Shown: positions 53,192 to 62,693, numbered from the stretch's first letter. The stretch is 64,000 nt of DNA from ZC4RG35 sp041747855 (GCA_041747855.1 JBGTEJ010000021.1:1-64000), one strand, 5' to 3'. Notes: generated by a model not told the origin, from the letters alone. A program made the numbers and translations.

Positions 53192-53658
53192 CACCTGACA
53201 CTGCATTGTCGGATCGACAACTGATGGTCTCCCGACTCATCGAGGGGCCGCGGGACTTGGTGTTCGAAGCCTTCACCGAGGTGCGGCATCTGTCCCAGTG
53301 GTGGGGGCCAAAGGGTTTCACCACCACTACCCGCACTTTCGAGTTCTCGAAGGGCGGGGTCTGGGAGTTCACCATGCATGGACCGGACGGAACCGACTAC
53401 CCGAACTGGATCCAGTGGACAGAGATCCGCGCCCCTGAGGTGATCGTCTTGCGTCACGGCGAGGGACCCGACGACCCCGAGCAGTTCTCCTCGACGTTCT
53501 TTTTCGAAGAGAGGACTGATGGGACTCAGGTGATCTTGCGTAGCGAGTTCAAGACCAAAACGCTGCGCGACCGGGCGGCCGAGGAGTACGGCGCCATCGA
53601 AGGAGGCAATCAGACCCTAGAGAGCCTCGGCACATACGTGACCGGAAGTTTGGAGTGA
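53188..53658 (+). CDS. AHSA1/SRPBCC-family protein
   Basis: A 156-residue protein from the ATG at 53188 with AGGAGCG before it. AHSA1-type pattern: SRLIEGPRDLVFEAFTEVRHLSQWWGPKGFTTT, then FTMHGPDGTDYPNW, and a C-terminal helix. Members with an adjacent ArsR regulator are common; ligand unknown. Co-transcribed with ArsR and the RibD-like gene. Confidence 0.9.
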   Translation: MTPDTALSDRQLMVSRLIEGPRDLVFEAFTEVRHLSQWWGPKGFTTTTRTFEFSKGGVWEFTMHGPDGTDYPNWIQWTEIRAPEVIVLRHGEGPDDPEQFSSTFFFEERTDGTQVILRSEFKTKTLRDRAAEEYGAIEGGNQTLESLGTYVTGSLE

Positions 53659-53663
53659 CGGAG

Positions 53664-54317
53664 ATGAGTGGAGATCAGAAAGTCTTCGTGAACGTGTCGA
53701 TGTCGCTGGACGGATACATCGCCCCGGATGGCATGGACATGGAGCACTTCCACGATCCCGACTACAAGGACTGGGTGAACAAGTGGAGGAGCCTCCAGGC
53801 GTGGCTGTTTCCCTTGAAATTCATCAGGGAGAACCTGAAACTCGGGGAGGGTGGCGAGACCGGCACGGACAACGACCTGGCCGAGGCGACATTCAAACGA
53901 ACCGGTGTTTCGATCATGGGGAAGCGGATGTTCGATAGTGGCGAGCAAGCTTGGCCAGAAAACGCACCTTTCCACACCCCGGTCTTCGTGGTCACCCACG
54001 AGAAGCGAGAGCCGTGGGAACGACCCGGCGGCACCACCTTCTATTTCGTCAACGACGGGATCGACAGCGCTCTGGTGCAAGCGCGGCACGTCGCCGACGG
54101 ACGGGACATCCGTGTGGCTGGCGGAGCTGACATGATCGTGCAGTTTTTGAACGCAGGCTTGGTGGACGAATTGGAGATCGGACTCTCCCCGGTGCTACTT
54201 GGTGGAGGTACGAGCCTGATCAGGGAAATCGATTCCGAAGGCGTCGCCCTCGAGATATCGGAAGCTATCCACTCCGCCCGAGTCACCCACGTCAGGTACC
54301 GAGTTGCCGCGGGGTAG
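53664..54317 (+). CDS. Dihydrofolate reductase-fold (RibD C-terminal-like) protein
   Basis: A 217-residue protein of the RibD C-terminal family: VFVNVSMSLDGYIAPDGMDMEHFHD, then MGKRMFDSGE, VFVVTHEKREPW, DIRVAGGADMIVQFLNAGLVDELEIGLSPVLLGGGTSL. Conserved positions of the NADPH site are present (GxxM, GGAD). Likely an NADPH-dependent reductase of unknown substrate. Start at 53664 is chosen after GGAGTGACGGAG; a GTG at 53655 overlapping the previous stop is possible. Confidence 0.88.
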   Translation: MSGDQKVFVNVSMSLDGYIAPDGMDMEHFHDPDYKDWVNKWRSLQAWLFPLKFIRENLKLGEGGETGTDNDLAEATFKRTGVSIMGKRMFDSGEQAWPENAPFHTPVFVVTHEKREPWERPGGTTFYFVNDGIDSALVQARHVADGRDIRVAGGADMIVQFLNAGLVDELEIGLSPVLLGGGTSLIREIDSEGVALEISEAIHSARVTHVRYRVAAG

Positions 54318-54434
54318 GGATATCTGGCTGGCACGAACCGCCAAGGCGCGGTCTGGATGTTCGCATGTGCGATGAAACGATCGAGGTGCTGGCCGGAGAC
54401 TTGATAGCAAGCCTCTGACCAGCACGCTTGTGAG

Positions 54435-54508
54435 TCGGGACGGCGGGATTCGAACCCACGACCTCAGCGTCCCGAACGCTGCGCGCTACCAAGCTGCGCC
54501 ACGTCCCG
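54435..54508 (-). tRNA. tRNA-Pro(CGG)
   Basis: A 74-base cloverleaf on the minus strand: acceptor arms CGGGACG and CGTCCCG, anticodon stem CAGCG/CGCTG around loop TTCGGGA (anticodon CGG), T-arm GTGGG-TTCGAAT-CCCGC and discriminator A. The 3' CCA is not encoded. Confidence 0.95.
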
Positions 54509-54642
54509 ATAACCAGGAATCCTAGGCGTCCGACCACCAAACCACGACACGGAGGAAAGCCTGAGTAGGTCCATTGATCTACTCACTCTTCGGCGCGATC
54601 GGATAGTCTGTAGAGAAGTAGTTGCGTCAAAGGGAGATGGCG

Positions 54643-54960
54643 ATGGCTGCATATGAAGCCTTGCTCAAAGTTCAAGGCACTGATGAGGCGCCGATCAATG
54701 TGATGATCGACCTCACCGACGACAATCGCGTGGTCGTCTCGGCTGGAACAGTCGAGCTGGGGGACTGGTCCAGGAGCGAGATAAGACTCAGCGCCGAGCC
54801 CGACGGCTTCCACCTGAGGGCCGAAGGCGAAGAGATCCTCCTCGACGTCACCGAAGACGCACGTTTCGCACTCGACTACGGGATGCGACAAGCACCCCCG
54901 CTGCTGCGACGTCGGATGGGTGCACTGCTACGAAATCCGGACACCACCGACCTCGTCTGA
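54643..54960 (+). CDS. Hypothetical protein
   Basis: A 105-residue protein from the ATG at 54643, six bases after AGGGAG (an ATG at 54637 would be too close). Beta-rich N-terminus (AYEALLKVQGTDEAPINVMIDLTDDNRVVVSAGTVELGDWSRSEIRLS…) and a helical C-terminus (RQAPPLLRRRMGALLRN). It ends one base before the convergent asd gene. No family is recognised. Confidence 0.7.
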   Translation: MAAYEALLKVQGTDEAPINVMIDLTDDNRVVVSAGTVELGDWSRSEIRLSAEPDGFHLRAEGEEILLDVTEDARFALDYGMRQAPPLLRRRMGALLRNPDTTDLV

Positions 54961-54961
54961 A

Positions 54962-55969
54962 TCAGACGAGAAGCTCGGCGATCTGAACCGCGTTCAGAGC
55001 CGCGCCTTTGCGCAGGTTGTCGCCCACCACCCACAGGTTGATCCCACCGGGCTCTCCGACAGTCTCACGGACCCGACCCACCAGGACATCGTCGACACCC
55101 GCCGAGTCCAGCGGGGTCGGCACCCGATCCTTCCAAAGACTGACACCAGGAGAAGCGGCCAGAACCGACATCGCCTCATCCCCGTGAATCGCCCGTTCGA
55201 AACGCAATGTGGCCGCGACCCCATGGCCGACCAGCACCGGCACTCTCACACAGGTCGGCTCGACCAACAGGTCGGGAAGGTCGAGGATCTTCCGAGACTC
55301 GTTGACCAGCTTCAACTCCTCGTCGGTGTAGTCGTTGTCCAACAGGTTGCCGGCGTGTGGCAACACATTGAAACCTATCGGCCGCTGGTACAACGACGGC
55401 TCGACCTCAGGTCCGGTGCCGGTCATCAGACCCGGAATGTCAGCGGACATGATCTCCATCTGGCCCATCAGCTCGTCGACACCCTGCTGACCCGAGCCGG
55501 AGACGGACTGGTAGGAGGCGACCACCATGGAGACCAACCCTGCTGCATCGTGGAGGGGCCTGACGGCCATCATCAGGGTCATCGTGGTGCAATTGGGGTT
55601 GGCGATGAGACCCCGATGCCCTGTCACCGCGGCATCGTTGACCCCCACCACCACGAGCGGTACATCCGGGTCCATCCGGAAGGCCGAAGAGTTGTCCACC
55701 ACCACCGCACCGGCAGTCCCGAAACGGCCGGCATGCTCACGGGAGCGGTCTCCACCGGCGGAGAAGAGGGCGACATCCAAACCTGAAGGGTCAGCCAGGG
55801 AGAGATCTTCGATCATCACCTCGCCCCACTTCGTCGCCACCATCTGACCGGCGGAACGGGCCGAGGCCATCAACCTGAGATGAGAAACCGGGAAGTCGCG
55901 CTCTTCGAGGATCGAGAGCATGGTTCGACCCACAGCACCTGTAGCGCCGACTATTGCGACCTTGGTCAC
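54962..55969 (-). CDS. asd: Aspartate-semialdehyde dehydrogenase
   Basis: A 335-residue enzyme starting on GTG at 55969 within the kinase stop (GTGA). Cofactor motif VGATGAVGRTML at its N-terminus, SAGG, NSSAFRMD, and the catalytic cysteine in NPNCTT, with the QSVSGSGQQG loop. It reduces beta-aspartyl phosphate to aspartate semialdehyde for lysine, methionine and threonine. Coupled with aspartate kinase. Confidence 0.95.
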   Translation of the reverse strand: MTKVAIVGATGAVGRTMLSILEERDFPVSHLRLMASARSAGQMVATKWGEVMIEDLSLADPSGLDVALFSAGGDRSREHAGRFGTAGAVVVDNSSAFRMDPDVPLVVVGVNDAAVTGHRGLIANPNCTTMTLMMAVRPLHDAAGLVSMVVASYQSVSGSGQQGVDELMGQMEIMSADIPGLMTGTGPEVEPSLYQRPIGFNVLPHAGNLLDNDYTDEELKLVNESRKILDLPDLLVEPTCVRVPVLVGHGVAATLRFERAIHGDEAMSVLAASPGVSLWKDRVPTPLDSAGVDDVLVGRVRETVGEPGGINLWVVGDNLRKGAALNAVQIAELLV

Positions 55970-56934
55970 TGGCCTACCTCCAATCCGACAAGACCCGCAT
56001 GGAGACAACGCACCGCCGACTCACAGTGTTCCGGACCCACCTCGAGGGCCACCTTCCCAGCATCAGCAACGAGCGGCCCATGGGTGATGCCATGGGCTCC
56101 GAGGAGACTCGAGGCACGGTCCACGAGACCCGCAACACCGGGGCCGACCAGGGTGATCGTTCCACCGTCGTGGGCGATCCCGACCAAGGGCGCATCCGAG
56201 GCATCATCGGTCACCAGGGTTCCAGGGTCGTCAGTGAAAGAGGATCTGACATGCACCACCACCCCACGGTCACGGGCGCTTTCGACTGAGTGCGACTTCA
56301 GGACCATGGCGCCGGCATCGGCCAGGGCGAGCATGTCGGCATAGGAGATCGACTCGAGCTTCCGGGCATCGGGCACTATGCGCGGATCGGCGGTGAAAAC
56401 CCCGGAGACATCGGTGAGTATTTCGCATCCTTCCGCCCCCAAGGCTGCCGCCAGTTCCACCGCGGTCGTGTCAGAACCCCCACGGCCCAGTGTGGTCACC
56501 TCCCTGCGCTCCGGATCGACTCCCTGGAACCCCGCCACGATCACCACTTTGCCCTCACTCAGGGACTCCCGTACCCGCTCACCGGTGATCCGGGTGATCC
56601 GGGCACCGCCATGGGACGAATCGGTCAGGATCCCCGCCTGAGACCCTGTGTAAGAAACGGCGGGAACACCCCGCTCGTGGAGGGCCATGGCAAGCAGTGC
56701 CATGGTGATCCTCTCCCCCGCCGTCAGCAGCATGTCCAGCTCCCGGGGTGGAGGATTGATCGTGATCTCGGCGGCAAGACCCAACAGTTGATCGGTGGTG
56801 TGACCCATCGCCGAGACCACCACCACAAGGTCGTAACCCGCAGCGCGAGTGTCCCGCACCCGGTCGGCGACGGCGCTGATACGGGTCGGATCGGCCACCG
56901 ACGTGCCCCCGTACTTCTGGACCAGGATCGACAT
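55966..56934 (-). CDS. lysC: Aspartate kinase, short form
   Basis: A 322-residue kinase from the ATG at 56934: VQKYGGTSV, VVVVSAMGHTTDQLL, TAGERITMALLAMAL, VVIVAGFQGVDPERREVTTLGRGGSDTTAVELAAAL and TDVSGVFTADPRIV. Most actinobacterial enzymes are about 420 residues with two ACT domains; here only about 80 residues remain after the kinase domain, enough for one ACT domain. Feedback control by lysine/threonine may therefore be altered. It makes beta-aspartyl phosphate and precedes asd. Confidence 0.92.
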   Translation of the reverse strand: MSILVQKYGGTSVADPTRISAVADRVRDTRAAGYDLVVVVSAMGHTTDQLLGLAAEITINPPPRELDMLLTAGERITMALLAMALHERGVPAVSYTGSQAGILTDSSHGGARITRITGERVRESLSEGKVVIVAGFQGVDPERREVTTLGRGGSDTTAVELAAALGAEGCEILTDVSGVFTADPRIVPDARKLESISYADMLALADAGAMVLKSHSVESARDRGVVVHVRSSFTDDPGTLVTDDASDAPLVGIAHDGGTITLVGPGVAGLVDRASSLLGAHGITHGPLVADAGKVALEVGPEHCESAVRCLHAGLVGLEVGQ

Positions 56935-57019
56935 ACCCGCACAGTTTGGATCTTTCGCGGCGGCAATACGAACACTCACATAGGGACAAGCATCACCACC
57001 TGCCTAAAGTCGATCGGCA

Positions 57020-57805
57020 ATGACCGATCGCCGCCAACGTCAGAAGGAACAAAGGGCCCAGAAACGGGTCACCCAGCGCAAGCGCGAGCAGAGGAAAGAG
57101 CTCGGACGCCGGATCGCCATCGGTGTGACCCTCGCCGTCGTGCTCCTCGGAACCATCATCCTGGTCAACACCGACTTCGGAGGCGACTCCCTCCCCCGCG
57201 GCTATCAGGACTTCCGCAACCAGCCGACAGCCTGCGGTGGCACCCAGCCGGCCGCCTTCCAGCCGATGACCTTCACCGCCCCCGAACCCCAGGCCGACAT
57301 CACCGCCACCAGTCGGGTCACCGCCACCATGGTCACCTCGTGCGGCACCATGGTGATCGAACTCGACCCCGCAGGATCTCCCGAAACGGTCAACTCGTTC
57401 GTGTTCCTCGCCCGACGAGGCTTCTTCAACGGTCAGGTGTTTCATCGGGTCATCGCCGACTTCATGGGCCAGGGTGGCGACCCCAACGCCAATGGCACCG
57501 GGGGACCCGGCTATGTCATCGCCGACGAACGGCCATCGTCTGACTTCAGCTATGACAAAGGGGTGGTAGCCATGGCCAACCGTGGGGCCAGGAGCACCGG
57601 TTCCCAGTTCTTCGTCGTCACCGGGGACAACGGCAAGTTCCTCACCAACAACTTCAATGTCCTCGGACGAGTCACCACCGGAATGGACACCATCGATCGG
57701 ATCAACGCGGTGCCCACCCGGCGCCCACCCGGCACCAACGAAGAGAGCCTGCCCACCGAGAGTGTCTACATCGAATCGATCACGATTGAAGTAGCCGGGT
57801 CCTGA
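57020..57805 (+). CDS. Peptidyl-prolyl cis-trans isomerase, membrane-anchored cyclophilin
   Basis: A 261-residue protein: very basic N-terminus (RRQRQKEQRAQKRVTQRKREQRK), one membrane helix (IAIGVTLAVVLLGTIILV), then a cyclophilin domain from about 95 (FHRVIADFMGQGGDPNANGTGGPGY, MANRGARSTGSQFFVVTGD, NVLGRVTTGMDTID). Catalytic Arg in FHRV is present; it assists folding of exported proteins. Confidence 0.92.
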   Translation: MTDRRQRQKEQRAQKRVTQRKREQRKELGRRIAIGVTLAVVLLGTIILVNTDFGGDSLPRGYQDFRNQPTACGGTQPAAFQPMTFTAPEPQADITATSRVTATMVTSCGTMVIELDPAGSPETVNSFVFLARRGFFNGQVFHRVIADFMGQGGDPNANGTGGPGYVIADERPSSDFSYDKGVVAMANRGARSTGSQFFVVTGDNGKFLTNNFNVLGRVTTGMDTIDRINAVPTRRPPGTNEESLPTESVYIESITIEVAGS

Positions 57806-57833
57806 TGGCTCCCGCCACCATCATGGTGGCCAA

Positions 57834-58679
57834 ATGGCGGTAGACCTCCACACTCACTCCAGGGCCTCTGACGGGACCGCGAGCCCTACCCGGGTCGTCG
57901 AGCTCGCCGTGGCGGCGGGCATGTCGGCGATCGCCCTCACCGACCACGACACCCTGGGCGGAATCAGCGAGGCGAACGATGCGGCCGCGATCGCCGGCAT
58001 CGAACTGGTGCCCGGGACCGAGCTGTCACTCGAATACGACGGGGGAATGCATCTCCTCTGTCTCTGGCTGGAACCGGGCGAAGGCCCGCTCCAAGATCGT
58101 CTCGAGCAGCTCCGACAAGGACGCGACATCCGCAATGCAGAGATCCTGGCCACACTCCGCACCCACGGGATCGATATCACCGATGAGGAACTCGCCATCG
58201 AATCTGGCGGGGGCACGGTCGGACGACCCCACATCGCCGCGGTCATGCTGGCCAAGGGTCATGTCCCCGACACCGCTACGGCCTTCGACCTGTGGCTGGC
58301 ACGGGGACGCCCCGGTTATGTCCCGAGACGACGTCTCCAACCCGCGGAGGGGATCCTCCTGGCGCGAGAATCAGGGGCCGTGCCCATCCTTGCCCACCCA
58401 CACACTCTCGGTATCAACCGTGCCGAGGACATGGCACGACTCCTCAACGAGCTGGTCGAGTACGGGCTGGTGGGATTGGAGGCCATCTATGCGGGTTATC
58501 ACCGACACGAGAGGGAGGGATACTCCGACCTGGCGAGACGCTTCGGACTGGTGGCGTCCGGTGGCAGCGATTATCACGGCGTCTACAAGCCCGGTCTCGA
58601 AATCGGAGTCGGTTACGGCGATCTCCACGTCCCCGATCGGGTTCTCCAAGAGTTGAGAGGACACGCAGTTCGCAAATGA
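57834..58679 (+). CDS. PHP-domain phosphoesterase
   Basis: A 281-residue PHP protein: DLHTHSRASDGTASP with the first metal histidines, ALTDHDTLGG, PGTELSLEYDGGMHLL, GRPHIA, ILAHPHTL and the terminal SGGSDYHGVYKPG. This matches the RNase AM/YciV-like PHP enzymes acting on nucleotides or RNA ends; the substrate is not certain. Its stop overlaps the murJ start. Confidence 0.88.
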   Translation: MAVDLHTHSRASDGTASPTRVVELAVAAGMSAIALTDHDTLGGISEANDAAAIAGIELVPGTELSLEYDGGMHLLCLWLEPGEGPLQDRLEQLRQGRDIRNAEILATLRTHGIDITDEELAIESGGGTVGRPHIAAVMLAKGHVPDTATAFDLWLARGRPGYVPRRRLQPAEGILLARESGAVPILAHPHTLGINRAEDMARLLNELVEYGLVGLEAIYAGYHRHEREGYSDLARRFGLVASGGSDYHGVYKPGLEIGVGYGDLHVPDRVLQELRGHAVRK

Positions 58680-60247
58680 GACGACCGATCCGGATGGGCA
58701 TGGCGGCACTGGTGGTCTCGGCCAGTGTCCTCCTGTCACGTCTGCTCGGACTGGGACGAGATGTCCTCCTAGCCACCTTGATCGGAGTCAACGCCGAAGG
58801 GGACCTATACCGACAGGCCTTCACCATCCCCGATTTTCTCAACTATCTCCTGGCCGGCGCCTACCTGACCATCACCCTGATCCCGATCCTCAGCCGACAC
58901 ATGGAACGAGGCGACTCGGAGGGGGCGAGTCGCGCCTTTACATCGGTGTTCCGTTTCGTCGCCTCCGCCATTCTCGCCCTCACCCTGGTCATGTGGATCT
59001 TCGCCGACTTCCTCGTATCTGTCGTGTTCCCGGAAGTCGCCGATCACGACCGACTGGTTTCGCTCACCAGGCTGGTCCTTCCCGCTCAGGTCTTTCTCGT
59101 CATGGGGGCCCTGCTCATGGCCGTCCAGTACACACACAGACGGTTCATGATCCCCGCACTCGCTCCATTGGTTTACAACCTCGGGATCATCGCCGGAGGT
59201 CTGATCGGGGCGGCCGCCGGAGAGCCCAGCCCTGAGGGGTTTCTCTGGGGGGCGGTGGTGGGTTCGGCGATCGGGAACTTCGGGATCCAATGGTTCGGCG
59301 CCCGACGGACAGGCACCTGGTTACGACCGATCACAAGGAGCGACTCGGCCGTCGGGGAGTATCTGGTGCTGGCCTTCCCGCTGATGATCGGACAGTCCAT
59401 CGCCGTTCTCGACGAGCAGTTCGTCCGGTTCTTCGGTCAGGTCGAAGAGGGCACCACCACCGCCCTGACCCTGGCCCGACAGCTCAACATGGTCCCGGTC
59501 GGTGTGATCGCCCAGGCGGCCGGCGTCGCCACCTTCCCCTTCCTGGCCAGACTCGCCTCGAGAGGTGACACCGAAGGTCTGGCGCGGACCACGTCACGGG
59601 CTGCCAGGGTCACCGTTTATGTCGCATTCCTGGGAGCGGCTGCCATGTTCGCCCTGGCGGTACCCCTGGTTCGTTTCCTTTACCAGTATCGGGCTTTCAC
59701 CGAGGAGGACGCCGCCCTGGTCGCCTCCCTCCTCACCATCTACGCCTTGTCGATCCCGGCCTGGGGTCTCCAGCAGATCCTCGCCCGGCACTTCTATGCA
59801 CGACGTCTCATGTGGACACCGGTCGCCATCGGAACCGCCGCCACCATCCTCGCCATCCCCCTATGGCTGTGGCTCAGAGAGATACGGGGTGCTGAAGGTA
59901 TGGCGCTGGCATCCAGCATCGGGATGACAGTCTTCGCCCTCGCCTTGCTGGTGGCTTGGTGGCGGGACACCAGGGGCGATCACATCAAGACGTTGGGCCG
60001 GTCCGTCTTGAAAGGACTGGTGGCTGCCAGCGCCGCCGGACTGGCCGGACGTCAGGTGGTCGCTGTGATAGTCGGTGAGGGGTCACCGGGTGTGGCGGCG
60101 GCGGTGCTGGCCCTCCTCGTGGGTGGGACTGTCGTTGGTGTGGTATTCATGCTCGCCACCCTCGCTCTCAGATCACCCGAAATCAAGGAGTTGTTCACCC
60201 GTGACCGGAGTGCCCCCGGGCCAGAAGCTATCGGGCGTCCGGAGTGA
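58676..60247 (+). CDS. murJ: Lipid II flippase MurJ
   Basis: A 523-residue membrane protein from the ATG at 58676, overlapping the previous stop. About 14 hydrophobic helices; the N-terminal SRLLGLGRDVLLATLIGVNAEGDLYRQAFTIPDFL and LRYALGGALLT-like LLAGAYLTITLIPIL, together with GLQQILARHFYARRLMWTPV, are MurJ/MviN blocks. It flips lipid II across the membrane for peptidoglycan assembly. Confidence 0.92.
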   Translation: MRRPIRMGMAALVVSASVLLSRLLGLGRDVLLATLIGVNAEGDLYRQAFTIPDFLNYLLAGAYLTITLIPILSRHMERGDSEGASRAFTSVFRFVASAILALTLVMWIFADFLVSVVFPEVADHDRLVSLTRLVLPAQVFLVMGALLMAVQYTHRRFMIPALAPLVYNLGIIAGGLIGAAAGEPSPEGFLWGAVVGSAIGNFGIQWFGARRTGTWLRPITRSDSAVGEYLVLAFPLMIGQSIAVLDEQFVRFFGQVEEGTTTALTLARQLNMVPVGVIAQAAGVATFPFLARLASRGDTEGLARTTSRAARVTVYVAFLGAAAMFALAVPLVRFLYQYRAFTEEDAALVASLLTIYALSIPAWGLQQILARHFYARRLMWTPVAIGTAATILAIPLWLWLREIRGAEGMALASSIGMTVFALALLVAWWRDTRGDHIKTLGRSVLKGLVAASAAGLAGRQVVAVIVGEGSPGVAAAVLALLVGGTVVGVVFMLATLALRSPEIKELFTRDRSAPGPEAIGRPE

Positions 60248-60452
60248 CCGCGGGTGGGGTCTGATTCGGGAGCGGCTGAGGCATCGCCTGCATCCAGGCC
60301 GATAGTTGAGCGGTCGGTCGTGGGCTCCTGTGACGAGCGGCGTTCTCCTCCCGAGCGATGTGGTCGAGCACAATTCCGACCACGGCGACCTCGAACTCGC
60401 CAGCACCACCCCTGATCTCAATGTCGGTGTACATCAGCGTTTCGACTTGCAC
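60228..60452 (-). CDS. Small protein, possibly acyl-CoA carboxylase epsilon-like
   Basis: A 74-residue frame starting on GTG with GGAGGG four bases upstream; its end overlaps murJ by 20 bases. Pattern: DIEIRGGAGEFEVAVVGIVL, a variable basic middle, and SAWMQAM, then a proline-rich tail, similar to the epsilon subunits of actinobacterial acyl-CoA carboxylases (strand, helix, SAW motif). No carboxylase gene is in the window, but a thiolase lies divergently beside it. Real gene likely but not certain. Confidence 0.5.
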   Translation of the reverse strand: MQVETLMYTDIEIRGGAGEFEVAVVGIVLDHIAREENAARHRSPRPTAQLSAWMQAMPQPLPNQTPPAVTPDAR

Positions 60453-60519
60453 GAACCCTCCGGGGTTTCACACCCCGACCGTTCGAGCAAGATTTCCTCC
60501 CTCGGGTACCGTATGACCC

Positions 60520-61701
60520 GTGAAACGCACGGTGATCACCGGGATAGCCCGGACCCCAATCGGCAAGTACAACGGGGGACTGCGTCCTCTTCGGGCCGTT
60601 CAGCTCGGTGGCATAGCCATCGCTGCCGCCCTCGACCGCTCCAAGGTCGACCCCGCAGCCATCGATGAAGTCATGTTCGGCCATGTCCTTCAGGCAGGAG
60701 AAGGCCAGATCACATCGCGACAGGCCGCGGTCAACGGTGGTCTTCCAATGACTGTCCCCTCGGTCACCATAAACAAGGTGTGTCTGTCCGGAATGTCCGC
60801 CATAGGCCTGGCCGACCGTTCGATTCGTCTCGGCGAGTCCAACTTCGTCGTAGCCGGGGGGATGGAAAGCATGTCCAACGCCCCCTATGTCCTAGGAGAC
60901 CTGAGGTGGGGCGCTCGCATCGGCGACGCCACCGCGGTCGATGTGATGCAGCACGACGGGCTCTTCTGCGCCTTCGATCAGTGCACGATGGGCGAATCCT
61001 CCGATCTCAAGAACGACCTTCTCGGGATCAGCCGTGAAGAGCAGGACGAATGGGCCGCGAGGAGTCAGCAAAGGGCAGAGTCGGCCACCACCGGAGGGGG
61101 TTTCGGGGACGAAATCACCCCCGTGGAGGTGCCGGAGCGTGGCGGAACCCTGCGCGTGACCACCGATGAGGGAATCAGACCCGGAACGACGGTCGAATCC
61201 ATGGCCGGTCTACGCCCCGCCTTCTCTCCCAACGGCACCATCACCGCGGGAAACGCCTCCCAGATCTCCGACGGGGCTGCTGCCCTGGTTCTCGCCGAGG
61301 GCAACGCTGCCGAAGCGGCCGGGGCACCCGTAATGGCCGAGGTGCTCGCCTACGCTCAGATCGGTGGTACCGATGCCACCCTGCACGAACGTCCCGCCGA
61401 GGCCCTGATGCTGGCTTTGAAGAAGGCCGGTTTGGAACCTTCGGATCTGGATCTCGTGGAGATCAACGAGGCCTTCGCAGCAGTCTCCCTGTGGTCGGCC
61501 CGGATGCTCGGGATCTCCGAGGACAAGGTCAATGTGCACGGTGGAGGAGTGGCCCTGGGTCATCCGCTCGGTGCCACAGGCGCCCGTCTGGTCGTCACCC
61601 TGGTCAACGCGCTCCGGCAACGAGGCGGCGGTGTGGGCGGGGCGACACTGTGCGGTGGTGGCGGACAGGGCGACGCCATCATCGTGAAGGTGGGTGCCTG
61701 A
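60520..61701 (+). CDS. Thiolase (acetyl-CoA acetyltransferase)
   Basis: A 393-residue thiolase starting on GTG with no visible ribosome-binding site, perhaps leaderless. Nucleophile cysteine near residue 88 in NKVCLSGMSAI, then GGMESMSNAPY, EINEAFAAV, the His in GGGVALGHPLGATGAR, and the second cysteine in LCGGGGQGDA. It condenses or splits acyl-CoAs. Its stop shares one base with the glpX start. Confidence 0.93.
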   Translation: MKRTVITGIARTPIGKYNGGLRPLRAVQLGGIAIAAALDRSKVDPAAIDEVMFGHVLQAGEGQITSRQAAVNGGLPMTVPSVTINKVCLSGMSAIGLADRSIRLGESNFVVAGGMESMSNAPYVLGDLRWGARIGDATAVDVMQHDGLFCAFDQCTMGESSDLKNDLLGISREEQDEWAARSQQRAESATTGGGFGDEITPVEVPERGGTLRVTTDEGIRPGTTVESMAGLRPAFSPNGTITAGNASQISDGAAALVLAEGNAAEAAGAPVMAEVLAYAQIGGTDATLHERPAEALMLALKKAGLEPSDLDLVEINEAFAAVSLWSARMLGISEDKVNVHGGGVALGHPLGATGARLVVTLVNALRQRGGGVGGATLCGGGGQGDAIIVKVGA

Positions 61702-62693
61702 TGGCCGAGCCCATCGAACGGAACCTCGCCTTCGACCTGGTCAGGGTGACCGAGACCGCCGCCCTCGAAGGGGCGCGCTGGCTGGGTCGAGGTGACAAGG
61801 AGAAGGTCGATCAAGTCGCCGTCGACGGAATGCGACTCCACCTTTCAACACTAGATATCGACGGTCTGGTGATCATCGGAGAGGGAGAGAAGGACAACGC
61901 TCCGATGCTGTTCAACGGTGAGAGGGTCGGCACCGGCCGTGGCATGGTGGTCGAAGTCGCCGTTGATCCCATCGAGGGAACGACTCTCACCGCACAAGGG
62001 ATGCCGGGAGCCATTTCGGTGATTGCCATCACCGAGGGACGAGGATCGATGTACGCCCCGGGTTCGCTCGCCTACATGGACAAGATCGCGGTCGGGCCTG
62101 AAGCCGCAGATCTGATCGACCTGGACGCACCCCTCGAGGACAACTTGAGGAAGGTGGCCAGGGCCAAAGGCAAGGCCGTCGGCGAACTCCGCTGTCTTAT
62201 CCTCGACCGCCCCCGAAACCAGCACTACATCGAGGCTGTCCGTGCTGTTGGATCGCGGATCTCGGTGTTCCGAGACGGCGATGTGGCAGCCGCTATCGCC
62301 ACCGCTCAGGACGAGAATGAGGCCGACATCATGGTGGGGATCGGGGGGTCGCCGGAGGCTGTCATCGCCGCCGCGGCCATGAAGTGCGTCGGAGGGGAGA
62401 TCCAGGGGCGTCTTTGGCCCAGAGACGACGACGACAGGGAGGCGGCCGCGGAACAAGGACTCGACCTCAACCAGGTGCTGACAACCGAGGACCTGGTCCC
62501 GTCCAACAATGTCTTCTTCGCCGCCACCGGAGTGACAGGGGGAGAGTTCCTCGACCCGGTCATCTTCACCGGTGACGACCATGCCGTCACCCATTCGGTG
62601 ATCATGCGCTCAAAGACCGGTTCGATCAGGTACATGTATGCGTATCACGATTTGGCGCGACTGCGGGAAATATCGTCTCCGACCGTCGATTGA
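61701..62693 (+). CDS. glpX: Fructose-1,6-bisphosphatase, class II
   Basis: A 330-residue GlpX protein. Conserved blocks: IERNLAFDLVRVTETAALEGARWLGRGDKEKVDQVAVDGMR, the metal site IIGEGEKDNAPMLF and VDPIEGT, GRGSMYAPGS, GGSPEAVIAAAAMKC and the lithium-sensitive-phosphatase-type fold. It makes fructose 6-phosphate in gluconeogenesis. Directly joined to the thiolase gene. A run of 11 C follows the stop at 62708-62718. Confidence 0.95.
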   Translation: MAEPIERNLAFDLVRVTETAALEGARWLGRGDKEKVDQVAVDGMRLHLSTLDIDGLVIIGEGEKDNAPMLFNGERVGTGRGMVVEVAVDPIEGTTLTAQGMPGAISVIAITEGRGSMYAPGSLAYMDKIAVGPEAADLIDLDAPLEDNLRKVARAKGKAVGELRCLILDRPRNQHYIEAVRAVGSRISVFRDGDVAAAIATAQDENEADIMVGIGGSPEAVIAAAAMKCVGGEIQGRLWPRDDDDREAAAEQGLDLNQVLTTEDLVPSNNVFFAATGVTGGEFLDPVIFTGDDHAVTHSVIMRSKTGSIRYMYAYHDLARLREISSPTVD

